A stretch of 64,000 bases of DNA from Pleodorina starrii (GCA_030267565.1 BRXU01000021.1:1334501-1398500); one strand, 5' to 3'; counted from the first letter of the stretch, positions 1 to 12,098 are shown. Program-made: numbers and translations. The notes: a model not told the origin generated them from the sequence alone.

Positions 1-2669
1 TTGTCATGCTAACCAAGCGTCGTAGTACGGCACTGAAGGTGGAGGGGCGCTGAAACAGTGGGCCAACAACAAGGGGGGGGGCGCATTCATAGGCCGCGGC
101 GCCAGGTGTAGGGCGGTCGAGAGCGGTGCGTGCAGCCACCGCTTCTCGGCGGGTGTGAGGGGGTGGGGCGCGGCGGGGGAAGAAGGAAAGGTGTGAGAGC
201 CTATTTTTACAACGGAAGTGGGAGCGGGCGCCCCCCCCCCTTTGGAAGGGACGTACTCGCGCTCCTGCGGTGGGTTACGGAACGTTTGGGCTGCGTTCGG
301 TTGGATGTTACCGGTAGTTGAAACCGTTGCGAAGGCCGTTGCGTTTGCAGCCGCCGCCCCTGCTAAAACTGCTACTGCTGCTAAAACTGCGGCTGCCGCT
401 AAAACTGTTGCTGCTTGGCACCATCTGTTGGCGGGGGCCCTTTAGGCTGGGGGCATTAATAAGGGAGACACCGCAGCGGAGGGCCGGGGCTGGCTTGCCC
501 GCGTGGTGACACTCTGGCTTTTGGACACCCGATATTGGCTTTGGATCATTGACGGTGGATCGAGTCCTTTTAGTGATGGACGCCTTAACGGGGCCTGCAG
601 AGGGGCCACAACGAAAGACGCAGAAAGGAGGTTGGGGGGGAGGGGAGTGAATACACGCGGGTTGGGAGTTGTGGAAGGGGGGGGGCGGGGTGAACAACAG
701 AGGCGCGGCCCAAACCCACTCCTGAGCCCTGACCAGGCTCAGAGCTTGTCTGTTGGTGCGGTCTTACATTGACTGTGTGGCTGTGCGTGCGTGTGTGTGT
801 GCGTGCGTGCGTGTGCGTGCACAAACAAAAAGAAGGTTCTGTCTTGAAGGTTCTGCGCCGAAAGCAAACCCTGTTTGCACCGCAGTCGGACTGCGGTCGG
901 GTTTCGGGGCTGTCGGGAGCTGCTTTACTTGAAAGAAGCGTCACATTCTTTTAATTTGGGGGTGGCGGTAGTGGGGGAGGCGAGCTTTGATGGGCGGCAG
1001 GCAGCAGACAGGGGGCCACAGGAGCCCTATCAGGACAGAGGGGCCGCTCCTGCTTCTTGTGTTGTGTCGGACGGATATTGGACGGACGCGCATTCATTCA
1101 TCCATTCATTCGTTCGTGCCCTCGTCTGTGTCACATGCATTCGTCCGCCCGCCCGCTCGCGTGTCGCCTTGTCCGCTCGCTCGTTCGTCCGGATGCGTCC
1201 CATCTCGTCCGTCCAAGAAATGGACGGCTGTGTGTGTGTGTGTGTGTGTGTCGTGTCGGAGGACTGGGGGCTCCCGAGTGATGCCGTACTGGTGTGCTGG
1301 CTGCTCCTTCATGACTGAAGAATTGGGTTTGTGACTTCATGAAGAAATGTACCGCAACCGCACGGCTTGTACGTACCTGATGTGCTGTTGGTTCCCTTGG
1401 GCCACAGAGCTACGACCTTGGGACAGCCGAGCATGGTGTAGCTCCCACCCAGCCCGCGAGACAGGCGGCAATAGGCTGATGAGATGTGCTGCTGGATTGT
1501 GCGTTTGCTGTTGTACGTTCGCTGATCCGTTGCGGGTCGGCTGGCCTGGCCAAGAACGCGCTAACTCGTCAGAAGGCGACTCGCACACGCTGGCTCCTCC
1601 GCCCGTACTGTGCCCGCGACTGCCGTATGTGAAACAGTCGCAGCCGCCGTTGCTCCCTCCCCACACTCCTCCTCGTCCTCCTGGCCTTCTTGTACGCTTT
1701 TTTGTTTCGGTAATCGCATTCACGGAGCTGAGGTCTGACGTGAGCTCCTCCGCTCCCAGCAGGCGGGTCTCCTCGCCGGTCGCGCCTACTGGGCACACAC
1801 AGCGTCACATAACACAGTGTGGCGTGGCTGAGCGTGTGCTCTCTGGGGCCAGGGGCAGCCAACCTGCTCAGCGAATGATGATCAGCTAACAGCCAGCCCT
1901 CCACAGCAGAACCACAACCCAAGCCGCACCACCCTTTCGCAATTGTTTTTTTGCTGCTGTGTCGTGCCCTTGGGTGGGTTGGGCAATGGGCGTCTGCCGG
2001 AGGAGCTTTGCCCTTGGCCCCTTGCCCCCTTGCCTCCCCTCCCCCGCCTTTGCGGGCGCGCACAGCGCGTTCGTTTGTTCATTCGTTCGTTTGTCCGTCC
2101 CTTCGCTGCGATATCTTCGTTTTTAACCTCCCACCAGAAGCACCTCACCCGAGGCGCCGGGTGCGCGTACCCCTCAACCCTCCTCGAGGGGCTCCCTTCC
2201 CTCCCTCCCTCCCTTCCTCCCTCCCTGGAGCTGATGCCGGCACCCCTCAGCCCTCACAACGCCATACACGCCGCCGCCGGGTTGGGTGTCCCACCTCAAC
2301 CTCAGCCTCAACCTCAACCGGGGTGGGAGCGTGGGACCACCCCCACCAGCGGCTGGCTGTCAGACATAGATTCGCACCCATCACCCAGCCGCCCCTCACC
2401 AACCAGAGGGGCACAGCGCGGCACTCGACAGGTCACGTGGCGGCGCAGTGCGCTTCGAATCCGCCGGATCCGGATCCGGATCCGGATCCGTCGGATGCCG
2501 CTCAATGCCAGGCAGGACACGGCTGCCGGACTGGACCGACAGCCGAGATACACGTACACCCGAGACGGCTGCACACGGCGCGGCTGCGGAGCTGAACCAC
2601 AGCAAGCAAGAAGCAACCCACATCCCAGACCTCCCCAGATCTCCCCCCCTTCGCTGACACTTGGTCTGA
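1..2669. other. Non-coding stretch left of the TMEM254-like gene
   Basis: I see no convincing protein-coding gene here. The open frames lack the strong G/C third-position bias of the real exons nearby and look like no known family. The part next to 2670 is probably the 3' UTR of the minus-strand TMEM254-like gene. It holds TG/CA runs (about 779-823 and 1231-1252), an imperfect GCTAAAACTGC-type repeat near 361-415, a run of GGATCC units at 2461-2491, and two copies of a dispersed motif described separately (457-487 and 2097-2128). Confidence 0.5.
2097..2128 (+). repeat. Dispersed motif C, right-end copy
   Basis: GTCCCTTCGCTGCGATATCT then TCGTTTTTAACC, followed within 10 nt by CCACCAG, a possible acceptor. 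A looser opposite-facing copy lies at 457-487 (GGGAGACACCGCAGCGGAGG). Confidence 0.6.
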
Positions 2670-3554
2670 TCACTTGGTTTGCTTAAGGCGGCCGTTGAGC
2701 GAGGCGATAGCGGGGAAGCCGATGAGCAGGGTCATGACCAACCAGCCCCTGAAGGGGTCCAGAGATTGGGCGAGTGCGGGTGGCTTATTAGGGTCTATAT
2801 GGGATTGGGGCGTCAGGCGCGGCCACGGTAGACGGGGCAGAGGAAGGGGAGTGAGACCGTCGCCTTCACTGTTGCGTTTTCCGTCCGCACGGGAGTGGGA
2901 AGGATGAAGCTGCAGCGCTGGGGTCGGAGCGCCTGGTACCCCCGCTCGTTTGTACGGACGGACAACTGCGCGAGGCAAGCGGCGATGCCAAGGGCCGTCG
3001 CGATGTCGAGGGTTGGAGGAATACGCGCGGTCTCTCGGGGTCTCTCGGGGGGGGGGGCTCTTCGCCCGGCGGCGGCGCGGCAGGATGGTGTGATCGGGAG
3101 GTTTGGATCCGTACAGCGTACTCACAAGGTGTGACCGGCGGGCACTCTGTTCTTGGAGCAGATCCGGATGGTCACACACGCTTCCACGATGTGCGCGACA
3201 ATGGCTGAGCCCATCACGGCCTGGTAGCCAAACTCCGACCTGTAAATGGAAACACAGCCAGAGGGAGATCGGAGGTGTACGGGTTGTTGTCGGAAACGCT
3301 CGCAGCGACGTTCCATCGTCGTGCACAATTCAAGATACCTGAAGATGGTCAGTCCCACGGCATAGGCCTCTTTAATAACCGGGTAGAGCCGAGAGGCTGG
3401 GAAGAACGCCGCGGAGATGCCAACTGCCATGCCGACGATGGCCAGCCATGGAATAGGACCTGTAACGTGCAAGAGATAAACGTTCGGTGCCTTAAAATTT
3501 ACGATAGGTGCAATTTGCCGGTGACATACCGCTAGGCCACCGTGGCGCTACCAT
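2670..3554 (-). CDS. TMEM254-like (DUF4499) small membrane protein
   Basis: Four exons on the minus strand: 3530..3554, 3339..3459, 3126..3239 and 2670..2748 (339 nt, 112 aa). All introns are GT-AG and phases match. The protein starts MVAPRWPSGPIPWLAIVG and has three or four hydrophobic segments: near the start, in FGYQAVMGSAIVAHIVEAC, and in GWLVMTLLIGFPAIASLNG. It ends in a basic KQTK tail. The spaced pattern (H-I/V-E in the middle helix, then ICSKN, then a GFPAIASL helix) resembles human TMEM254, where HVGESLYAIVLCK precedes FFFGIASL. Length fits that family (about 120 aa). Its function is not established; expect an integral protein of an internal membrane. Start chosen at the first ATG of the 5' exon; no in-frame ATG joins upstream. 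Confidence 0.72.
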
Positions 3555-4779
3555 GGTTACTTTTTCCGCGGCTATGGCAAACGAGCCAACAAACACTCCT
3601 GGAAGTGGCTGTTGCTGTGTTCTGTAGGACTTTACCTGTACATTTAATTTTCGGAAGACACCGGCGAAAAAGAGCGTTGACAGTTGGAACTGGCATCCCA
3701 CGGATCATGCTGTACAGTACAAGTACGTGGGCGTCCTTGCGTCCTCACACCTTTCGCAGAGCAAGAGCAAGAACACGCCTTACACACCCGCTCGCAGCCT
3801 GCAAGTGCATCCGGCTATACGGACTGCCGCAGCCACGGCGTCCAAAGACGTCTCAAAACGTCCCAACCAAGCTACGTGTACTTCAAGAACACCAGCTCCC
3901 GAGACCCTGCTGTCAAAGCCCTGCACACACACGCCCATCCTGCGGCCGCCCTCGCTCCCCTCTCCCGCACTACAACCTAAAAACGCCCCTCGCAGCGCCC
4001 CCGCACATTCCGCGCGTGCGCCGCGCCGCAGCTACACGATATTATCTGCCGCCGCCAGTCGGCCTCTCGCCATCGCGCCGACACCAGTCCCCTCCCCCCC
4101 CAACCACCCTAAAGCGTGAAGGAGAAGCATCTGCGGAAAGCTTCGGGGCGGTCTCCCGGGGCCTCCGAAACCAGGTTCATACGAAACCTAAGCACGCATG
4201 GGGTAAAACCGGGGCCGAACCGGGGACGAGCTTGGGCCAGGGAATGCTCCTCGAGCAAACCCACCCTCCCTCGAGCAAAGCCTTCCCCCAGTCCTTGGCC
4301 CCCATGGGCCCCCATGGGCCGCCGACGTATCGTCGCCCCCCCACGCCCCCAAAGCCACTCTCCGTCTTCGGAGGCGCCCACTCACTCACTCGCCCACTCA
4401 CTCACCAGGGCTGTCAGGGCTGGTGCCGGCGCCCCCTAATCCTGTCACCTACACAACCCAACGACCTCTCCCACTCCCACTCCCGCCCTCATCGCCTCCC
4501 TCCCTGTCTGATGCGTACTCGGCACCCACACACGCCAGCACCTGCACTCCTGCACCCACACACGCAACCCCACGCACACACACACGCACACACACACACA
4601 CACACACGCACATACCGGTACTAGGTTACCGGACGGCTCATCAACCATCCGCCGGCAGAGGGAGAGCCGGCGCCACGAACCAAACCCGCCTGTCCGCAAG
4701 CCGGCAGAGCGCCGTTTCGGCGCCGTTTCGGCGGCCAACTACCAACTGTCATCCGCTGCGCCGACCAAACGTCGGCCCC
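3555..4779. other. Intergenic: TMEM254-like promoter and TOC64 3' UTR
   Basis: Both flanking genes are on the minus strand, so this 1.2-kb gap should hold the promoter/5' UTR of the TMEM254-like gene (near 3555) and the 3' UTR of TOC64 (near 4779). There is a CA run at about 4575-4613 and C-rich low-complexity DNA. No gene is visible. Confidence 0.45.
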
Positions 4780-7700
4780 TCACCGCCGCGCGCCGCCGCC
4801 GCTGCCGCCGCCCCCGCCGCGGCGCGCACCGCCGCCGCCGCCAAACATCGGCCCCAAGTCCGCCAGACCTCCGAAACCATCCATCCCGGCGCCGCCGCCG
4901 CCGCCGCCAGCGGCGGCCGCGGCCTGCATCAGCCCCATCAGCGCCTCGGGGTTGCCGCCCGCCGCCGCCGCCAGCTGCGAAAAGTCCATGCCCGGCGGCA
5001 GAGCGGACGGGTCGAAGCCCGCCGGCAGGCCGCCGCCGCCGCTGCCGCCGCCGCCGCCGGGCTGCGGAGCGCCCGGGGTTGCTCCCGCCGCCATCCTTCG
5101 TTGCGCCTGGAAGTCCGCCACCATTCGCTGCTGCGCCGCCGCCATGTCGGCCTTCATCTGCTGCAGAGTCTGCGGAGGGGGTGGGGCGGAGGGGGAGGGA
5201 GTGATGGGGGGTGTTAGGCCACGGATGGACAGGCCGGAGGGGGAAGGGGAGGGCGGGAGGGCGGGGGGCAGCAGCAGCTGCCACCCACTCACTCCCCTCA
5301 CTCACTCACTCACCTGCAGATCCTCCCGGGCCTGTCGGTTGTTGGGCTCCACAGACAGCACCTGCGGAGCGGAGAACACACGGGGAGGGGGACGGGGACG
5401 GGGACGGGGGGTTGAGGGAGTGGGATACGCCGTCCGTTGGCCCTTGTTGGGGACGGAGTGGCGGGGTGGCGGGCGCGGTCGGAGGGCGGAGGGCGGAGGG
5501 GGCAGAAACCCCCCCACCCCCACCTCTCCCACACCAAACCGGTTGAGAGCCCGCCGATTGCCATCGGGGTTCCAACCCTTGCTGCACTCCTGGTTGTACC
5601 GTAGTGGTGGTGGTGGTAGTGGTGGTAGTTGTGGTGGTAGTGGTGGTGGTGGTAGTGGTGGTGGTGGTAGTGGTGGTGGTGGTGGTGGTGGTGGTGGTGG
5701 TGGTGGTGGTGGTGGTGGTGGTAGTGGTGGTGGTATGCAACAGAAACCGGCGCTCCGCAGCTGTCAGCTGTGGCTGCTGCAGCTGCTGCTGCCGCCCCCC
5801 AAAAAATTCAAATTTCCGAGCCCGTCAAATCCAACCCCCCCCCCCCACACACACACACACAGATATGGCCCTGCACACCACGTCCGCTCCCCTGCTCCCC
5901 CGCATCCCCACACCCCCCCCCCGCCGGCCCCCCTTCCGACCTCGAAACCCGCAAACCCCACATCCACCCCCGATACACAAACACACGCACGCACATATAC
6001 ATACACATACACATACACACGCACACACACGCGCCTCCCCCTTTACCCCCCCCCCACCCTCACCCCCCCCCCAACCCCAACCCCACCTGTCGCAGGTCCT
6101 TCTCCGCCTCGGCGTACTTCTGAAGGGCGGTGCGGGCGGTGGCGCGACGGAGGAGCGCCTTGGCCTGAGGGGTCCGAGAGGGGGGTCAGGGAGAGGGGCG
6201 TCAAAGAGGAGGGGAGAGCAGGCTAGAGGGGAGTGCAGGCTAGAGGGGAGTGCAGGCTAGAGGGGAGTGCAGGCTAGAGGGGAGTGCAGGCTAGAGGGGA
6301 GGCGCAGCGACGGGTGGAGGCGAGGCGAGGCGAGGGGAGGGGAGGAAGAACAGGCCTCTGGGGGCGCACGACGGACGCGTCGCGCGTCGGGGTGGGGCTG
6401 ATTCCTGATACCCGATATCTGATAGATAGGCGCCGGAGGAGATAAGAAAAGAAAAGAAAACCCAAAAACACAGTCGCCCTCGAGCGCTTCGTCCTCCATC
6501 GAGGTGACCCCACGACTACCGAAAGCACCGCCACCACCACCATCACCACCACCACCACCCGCCCCGCCCCGCCCCTCCGCCGAAGCCCCCAGCCCCCTCT
6601 CCCCCTCCCCCTTCCCCCCGGGCCCTCCCGGGCTGCCCTCACCCGCACACACATCCGCCTCCAGCCCACCTACCGGTTCCCCCGAAAACAACCACCGCCC
6701 TAGTCCACCTCATCCCTTGCCCACCTCACCATCCCTAGCCCACCTCATCCCTAGCCCACCTCACCATCCCTAGCCCACCTCATCCCTAGCCCACCTCATC
6801 CCTAGCCCACCTCATCCCTAGCCCACCTCATCCCTAGCCCACCTCATCCCTAGCCCACCTCATCCCTAGCCCACCTCATCCCTAGCCCACCTCATCCCTA
6901 GCCCACCTCATCCCTAGCCCACCTCATCCTTAGCCCACCTCATCCCTAGCCCACCTCATCCCTAGCCCACCTCATCCCTAGCCCACCTCATCCTTAGCCC
7001 ACCTCATCCCTAGCCCTCACCACCCCCCCTCCCCTCCCCACCCCCACCCCCACCCCTCCACCCCCCACCTTGTCCGCCTCTTTGAGCTCAAACTTGAGCG
7101 CCCGATTGCAATCCTCCTCCGCTTGCTCGAACCGGAAGATCTTGAGTCCCGCCATCGCCCGGTTGTTGTAGTACACCGGGTTGTCCGGGTGCTCGTGGAT
7201 GGCCTTGCCGTACTCCGTCAGCGCATCCGCGTACTTGTCCGCCCGGAAGAAATCATTGCCGCGAGCCTTGAACCGCTCCGCGCGCTCCAGCCGACGAGGA
7301 TCCACCGCCGGCGGCGGCGGAGCCGCCGCCGCGGCTCCGCCGCGGCGGCCGGAGGCCGCCGCCGGCGGCGCCGAAGGCGCCGCCGCCGCCGCCGCCACCG
7401 TCTCCTGGCTCTCGTTCTGCCTCCGTACCGCCTCCTCCAGGCCCCGCTTGACTCCCTGGAAGGCCTCCTGCATGATAGGGCCCATCTTGGCAGCCACCGC
7501 CAGCAGCCGCGCGTCGAAGCGGCTGCAGCCCATAAGCGCAGCAGCCAGCGGCGTGCCGTCAGCGACGGTGCCCAGCGGCACCACCACCACGGGACATTGC
7601 GCCAGGGAGGCCAGGCAGTTGAAGCCGTGAGCCAGGGCCTCCCACGCCGCCGCCTCCGCCGCCGCCGCGACGGTCTCATCGCCGGCGGCGGCGGCGGCGG

Positions 7701-10700
7701 CGGCCGCGGCGGCGGCGCGCCGCTTCAGCGGCGCCGTCGGTACGACAGGCAGCACGATGACGGTGTCGGGCTTCACCGTGTGGCGGAGCGTGTCGTACAG
7801 CTGCCGCGCCGCCTCGCGCGCCGCCGCCAGGCGCTCCGGCGTCGGCGGAGGCGGGCGGATCTGGAGCGGGGCCGCCTCGGCCTTCGCCTCCGCCCCAGCC
7901 TCTGCCGCCGGGGGGTCCGTGGCCGCCTCCGCCGGCGCCGTCGCCTCCTCGCCCACAGCCTCTGCTTCCGCCGGCGGCGCCGCGCTCCCGGGCCCCGCTC
8001 CCGCCCTCTCCTCCTCCTCCTGCTGCTCCTCCCCGCTCTTTGCCGCGCTTTCGGAGTCCTCCGCCCTCGTCTCCGCCACCTCCACCTCCACCTCCGCCAC
8101 CGCCTCCGCCTCCGCCTCCGCCTCCGCCGGCGCCTCCGCCGCCACCGCCTCCGTCGTCGCGGCGTCGCTGCTCGCCGCCGCCTCCCCAGCCACCTCCACC
8201 TTCTCCTCCACCTTCTCCTCCTCCACCTTCTCTTCCTCCACCTTCTCATCCACCTCCGCCTTCTCCGCTTCCCTCGGCGGCGGCGGCAGGCGGGCATTGA
8301 CGTGCGCTGCCCTCAGGACGCGGGCGGCGGTGCTCCAGGCCGCCAGCCCCCGGGGCAGACCCCCGATGTCCGCCAGCAGCTCATCCGGGGTGAGGGACTG
8401 CCAGCCGGGGGTGTTGTCAGCCAGGAAGCTGCGGCGAAGGTGGGGGCAGAAGGGCAGGGGCAGGGGCAGCAGAGGGTTAGGGACATTACAAGTCTGGATG
8501 GGTGGGGGGCAGCGGCGGGAGCCGGGGCAGGGGCAGGAGAGGGTGGCCAGGCAGACGTCCGGATACGGTAAGCGCCGGACGGGGGTTGAGAGGAATGAGC
8601 CCGAGCCGAGCAGGCGGGGGAAGGAGGAGGAATGGGTCAGGGCGCATACATGCGCAATATCGCTGCTTCCGTAATCACACAGCAGTGATGTAGCCAAGGG
8701 CGGAGGGTCCCCCCCAGTGAGATGACGTCATGGGGCCACTGCGTTGCCAGATGACGAATCCCGGCTATGCCTGCACAGCACTTGGGCCCCCCCTCCCACA
8801 GTCGCTTGCTCCGTGCCCTCTGCCATGCGTCCAGCACCCCAAGCCCCCATCCCCCCGCCCTTGCCCGGCCCCACCTGCACAGCTGTACCGCCCCCACCCA
8901 ACCGCCCCCATCCCCAACCCCCATCCGGGGCGCTTTCATCTACACCGAACCGCCCACCCACCCACCCACCCACCCACCCACCCACCCACCCACCCACCCA
9001 CCCACCCACCCACCCACCCACCCACCCACCCACCCACCCACCCACCCACCCACCCACCCACCCACCCACCCACCCACCCACCCACCCACCCACCCACCCA
9101 CCCACCCACCCACCCACCCACCCACCCACCCACCTCCACCCACCCACCCACCCACCTGCACAGCTGCACCGCCCCCGCCTGCTCCGAACCCGCCCACTTG
9201 AGAATGGCTCTCTTGATGGCCAATCCCGCCGGCTGGTACTCCACCGCACAGCACCCGAACAGGTCCTCGGCAACCACGAAGCGGACGATCTCGCCGCGCA
9301 GGTCGAAGGAGCCTGGGAGGCAGCGGCGGCGGGGAAGAGAGTGGTGCGGAGCGGGGGGTTGGGGGGGTGGGGAGGGGGGTGGGGGTGAGGGAGTGGGGAG
9401 GAGGGCGGGAGGGGGGGGGAGGTAATGAAAGGAAAAGGGGTATAAAGGTGACCTCCGCCGCGTGCTGCCTCCCTCGTTCGCTCGCCACCACTCCCAAATT
9501 CCCCACCGCCCACACCCACACCCACATCCGTCCTTACTCGCGCCCACATCCGCCCACACCCACACCCACACCCACATACCAGCCTAGACCCACACCCACA
9601 CCCACACCCGCCCACCCCACCCCACCCCACCCCGCACCCACACCCAACCCCACCCCCACAGCCCCTCACCCTCATCCGCCCACACCCACACCCACACCCA
9701 CACCCACACCCACACCCACACCCACACCCACACCCACACCCACACCCACTCACACACCCACACCCACACCCACACCCACACCCACACCCACACCCACACC
9801 CACACCCACACCCACACCCACACCCACACCCACACCCACACCCACACCCACACCCACACCCACAGCCCCCTCACCCGGCGCCCCCAGTGTCTGCGCCGCC
9901 CTCAACAGCAGCCCGGGGTCAGCCGCCATCACCGCAATCGCCTCGCCGCCCTCCGCCGGGGCGCCGCCGCCGCTGCCGCCGCCGCTACCGCCGCCGCCAC
10001 CGGCTGCCGCTGTGCTGGCCTGCCCCAGCGCCCCGGGTGTGGATCGGTAGCAGTAGAGGCCGCAGCAGGCCGCAGGCACTCGGGCACTGCCAAGCAGGTC
10101 GGTGGTGAGGGCCAGCTGGGCGAGGCCCGTGGAGACGCCGGCCGCGGAGCCTGCGAGTGCATGAGCCCGCGTGTGTGAAATGGCGCGTGTGTGAAATGGC
10201 GCGTGTGTGAAATGGCGCGTGTGTGAATTGGCGCGTATGTGAATTGGCGCGTGTGTGGGAAATGTGTGGGTGGGGGGGGAGGGTGTTTTAGGGTACAATC
10301 TTTGGGATAAGTGGCGTGTGTGCCCTCCACCCGTCGCGTCCATCCGCCAGTCGCGTCGAGGAGCTCCTCATAACCGCCCAGCGCAAGCAGCCGTACCTGT
10401 CTGGCCGCCGCCCGCCACGTGGGCCTTGTTGTACGGATTGCCGTAATTGGCTCCCAGCACGTCCAACCCCAGCGGCTGCATGGCCGCCTTGCCCAGACAC
10501 ACAGCCCCCGCCGCCTGCAGCCGGCTGACGGCGCCGCAGCTGGCGGAAGCCGCCGCCGCCGGCGCTGCCGCCGCCTCCGCCGCCGCCGCCGCCGGCGCCG
10601 CAACTGGGACGATGGGGGTGCCGTCATATGGGTCGCGGCCCAGGGTCGTGGGGGTTCCCACCAGGTCGACATCCTCCGAAACCAAAAACGTGACACCCGC

Positions 10701-11315
10701 CAGCGGCAGCGGCAGCGAGCCGGCGCCCAGTGGCGGCGCCGACGCCGCCGCGGCGGCGTCGGAGGGGCCGCAGACCAGGATCTCCAGGCTGTCGGGCTCG
10801 ACGGGCTCCGGGGGAGGCGGGGGAGGCGGCTCCGCCGCCGCTGCCTCGGCTGAAGCGGCGGCTTGCGCCGCCGCCGCCGCCGCCTGCGGCGGCGGCCGCG
10901 CTGCCTTCCGGCCGGCCGGCCTGGCCTCCGCTGGCCCGCGGCCGCGCAGGCGCCGCAGCAGCCACCAGCCGCCGCCTAGCAGAATGGCAGCTGCGAGGAT
11001 GACGGGAACTGGTGATGAAGGGTTGCTGCGCGTGGTCGTCGGCACCGTGGAACGCGAAGGTGATGGCGATGGCGGAGCCGTGAGATTGATGGGTTCAGCC
11101 GACGCGGTCGGGGGCTGATCTGCGGCATCGTCATGAATTCCCGCCTCGGTATTTGAATTCTCCTGGGCGTCCTCTGCGGGTGCAGCCTCAGCGTGCGCCG
11201 CCTCGGCAGGCGCATGATGGCCACCAGCTGCCTCGGCCACCTCGGCTATCAAGGCATCCGGTTGCCGATCGGGGTGGCTTTCAATCATTGCCTCAACAGG
11301 TGACTGCGTGCGCAC
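4780..11315 (-). CDS. TOC64: TOC64/OEP64-type chloroplast outer-envelope receptor (degenerate amidase + TPR)
   Basis: Seven exons: 10397..11315, 9875..10150, 9156..9312, 7069..8428, 6087..6164, 5314..5361, 4780..5169 (3228 nt, 1075 aa). Order: a hydrophilic Ala/Glu-rich N-terminus; a transmembrane helix at about aa 103-120 ([19 protein letters not shown]) followed by RRLRGRG; an amidase-like domain (about 200-700); three TPRs (about 830-945, e.g. [19 protein letters not shown] and [19 protein letters not shown]); a Gly/Met-rich tail. This is the TOC64 layout, in which cytosolic TPRs dock HSP90/HSP70-bound preproteins. The amidase looks dead: the position of the catalytic Lys reads FLVSED, and the cis-Ser motif reads GGGQTGSA. 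The second Ser survives in [13 protein letters not shown]. Exon 4 adds a Glu/Ala-rich insertion of about 130 aa inside the amidase region, absent from plant TOC64. Start taken at the first ATG; a second in-frame Met lies 9 codons on. Confidence 0.88.
5604..5737. repeat. (TGG)n trinucleotide repeat in TOC64 intron
   Basis: Imperfect TGG/TAG triplets run for about 130 bp between exons 6 and 5 of TOC64. The long Val or Thr open frames across it are repeat artefacts. Confidence 0.9.
5842..6031. repeat. CA-rich microsatellites in TOC64 intron
   Basis: Two CA/CACG tracts (about 5842-5862 and 5978-6031) lie between C-rich runs in the intron upstream (on +) of exon 6087..6164. Confidence 0.7.
6219..6302. 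repeat. 17-bp minisatellite (GGCTAGAGGGGAGTGCA)n
   Basis: About five near-identical 17-bp units lie inside TOC64 intron 4, about 55 bp from exon 6087..6164. Confidence 0.85.
6705..7017. repeat. 16-bp minisatellite (TAGCCCACCTCATCCC)n
   Basis: About 19 units, mostly 16 bp, with occasional variants (CATCCTTAG; CACCATCCCTAG). They lie in the same TOC64 intron, ending about 50 bp from exon 7069..8428. Confidence 0.92.
8950..9173. repeat. (ACCC)n tetranucleotide repeat abutting a TOC64 splice donor
   Basis: About 50 uninterrupted ACCC units plus a few imperfect ones. On the coding (minus) strand the repeat is (GTGG)n, and its first unit forms the GTGGGT donor of exon 9156..9312. Confidence 0.93.
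9540..9868. repeat. (CCCACA)n hexanucleotide repeat next to a TOC64 splice donor
   Basis: A long run of CCCACA units with short interruptions in the intron after exon 9875..10150. It starts within about 10 bp of that exon's GTGAGG donor. Confidence 0.92.
10166..10262. repeat. 16-17-bp minisatellite (GTGTGTGAAATGGCGC)n
   Basis: About five to six units (GTGTGTGAAATGGCGC and AATTGGCGC variants) lie in the first TOC64 intron, just before the acceptor of exon 9875..10150. Confidence 0.85.
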
Positions 11316-12098
11316 GGAAAAGCCAGGAGCCGACTGATGCTTCTAGATGTGCTGCAATTGCACGTCCATATGAAATTGCAAAACCAACCTACAGCCAGCG
11401 AGGATGCAAAATTTGTGCAATGGAAGATACGTTTGACGTATGTATATAACGCTCAGGCGTTTGAGGCCTGCAGCGCAACACCCATAACAACTTACTTGTA
11501 CGAGACCGTAAAGCGACGCGACCCAAATCCTTCCGCAAGGTAGAGACAACTAGTATATAGATCAACGCCTTCTGGATTTGAACTTGCATTTTTTAACTCG
11601 TGAAGACCGGCTTTTCTGGTCGAGTGGAATCGTCGCGGCTTGGAATTGGGCTGTCCAGGGTGCCAGCCATTCCCATTCGAAGTCTCAGTCCTATTCGCAT
11701 TATCCATTACCCAATTTAGAGCCACCTGTTTCCGAACTTCTACTTTGCGCCTTGCTACACGAAGTTACACGGCGCGGCGCTGCGATTCTCCCATTATTCT
11801 GCCAAAGCCAACCCCGTCCCGCGGACCTGTGTGTCAATGGGAGCACACATCAGCAGCTGCGTGGAACCAGGGCCAGTCTTCGCCCTATTCCAAGCCGGTG
11901 CGTAGGTTTAGGTGCGAGCGAGCGAATATTCCTTCCCGCAAACAACCTCCGAAACCACCGACCCACGGTTCCGGACGGTACAGTAGGACCACGGCGCCAA
12001 TTGCAATTACCGCAAGCATTTCCCCGCGCGCATTACCGGTGCGCTGTTTATGCGCGCCGCTTAATAGCTACGTTTCCCAATGATATTTCAGTATTTCT
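11316..12098. promoter_or_regulatory. Divergent promoter region between TOC64 and the XB3-like gene
   Basis: A 0.78-kb stretch between the predicted starts of TOC64 (-) and the ankyrin-RING gene (+). Its base composition is clearly less GC-rich than the flanking exons and it has no minisatellites, as expected for a bidirectional promoter with two 5' UTRs. I cannot point to a specific binding site. Confidence 0.45.

Noticed and set aside
5604..6260. Poly-Val / poly-Thr frames
   Set aside because: Translation of the (TGG)n microsatellite in a TOC64 intron.
6705..7017. CRISPR-like array of regular repeats
   Set aside because: Units are contiguous 16-mers with no unique spacers, inside a eukaryotic intron: a minisatellite.
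7123..8571. 482-codon Arg-rich plus-strand frame
   Set aside because: Antisense shadow of TOC64 exon 4, whose minus-strand frame has amidase and TPR homology.
8744..9753. Long open frames encoding Pro-Thr-His or Val-Gly-Gly-Trp repeats
   Set aside because: They simply translate the (ACCC)n and (CCCACA)n repeats in TOC64 introns.
9540..9868. Telomere-like (TGTGGG)n
   Set aside because: The unit does not match the TTTTAGGG plant/algal telomere, and the tract is internal to a spliced gene.
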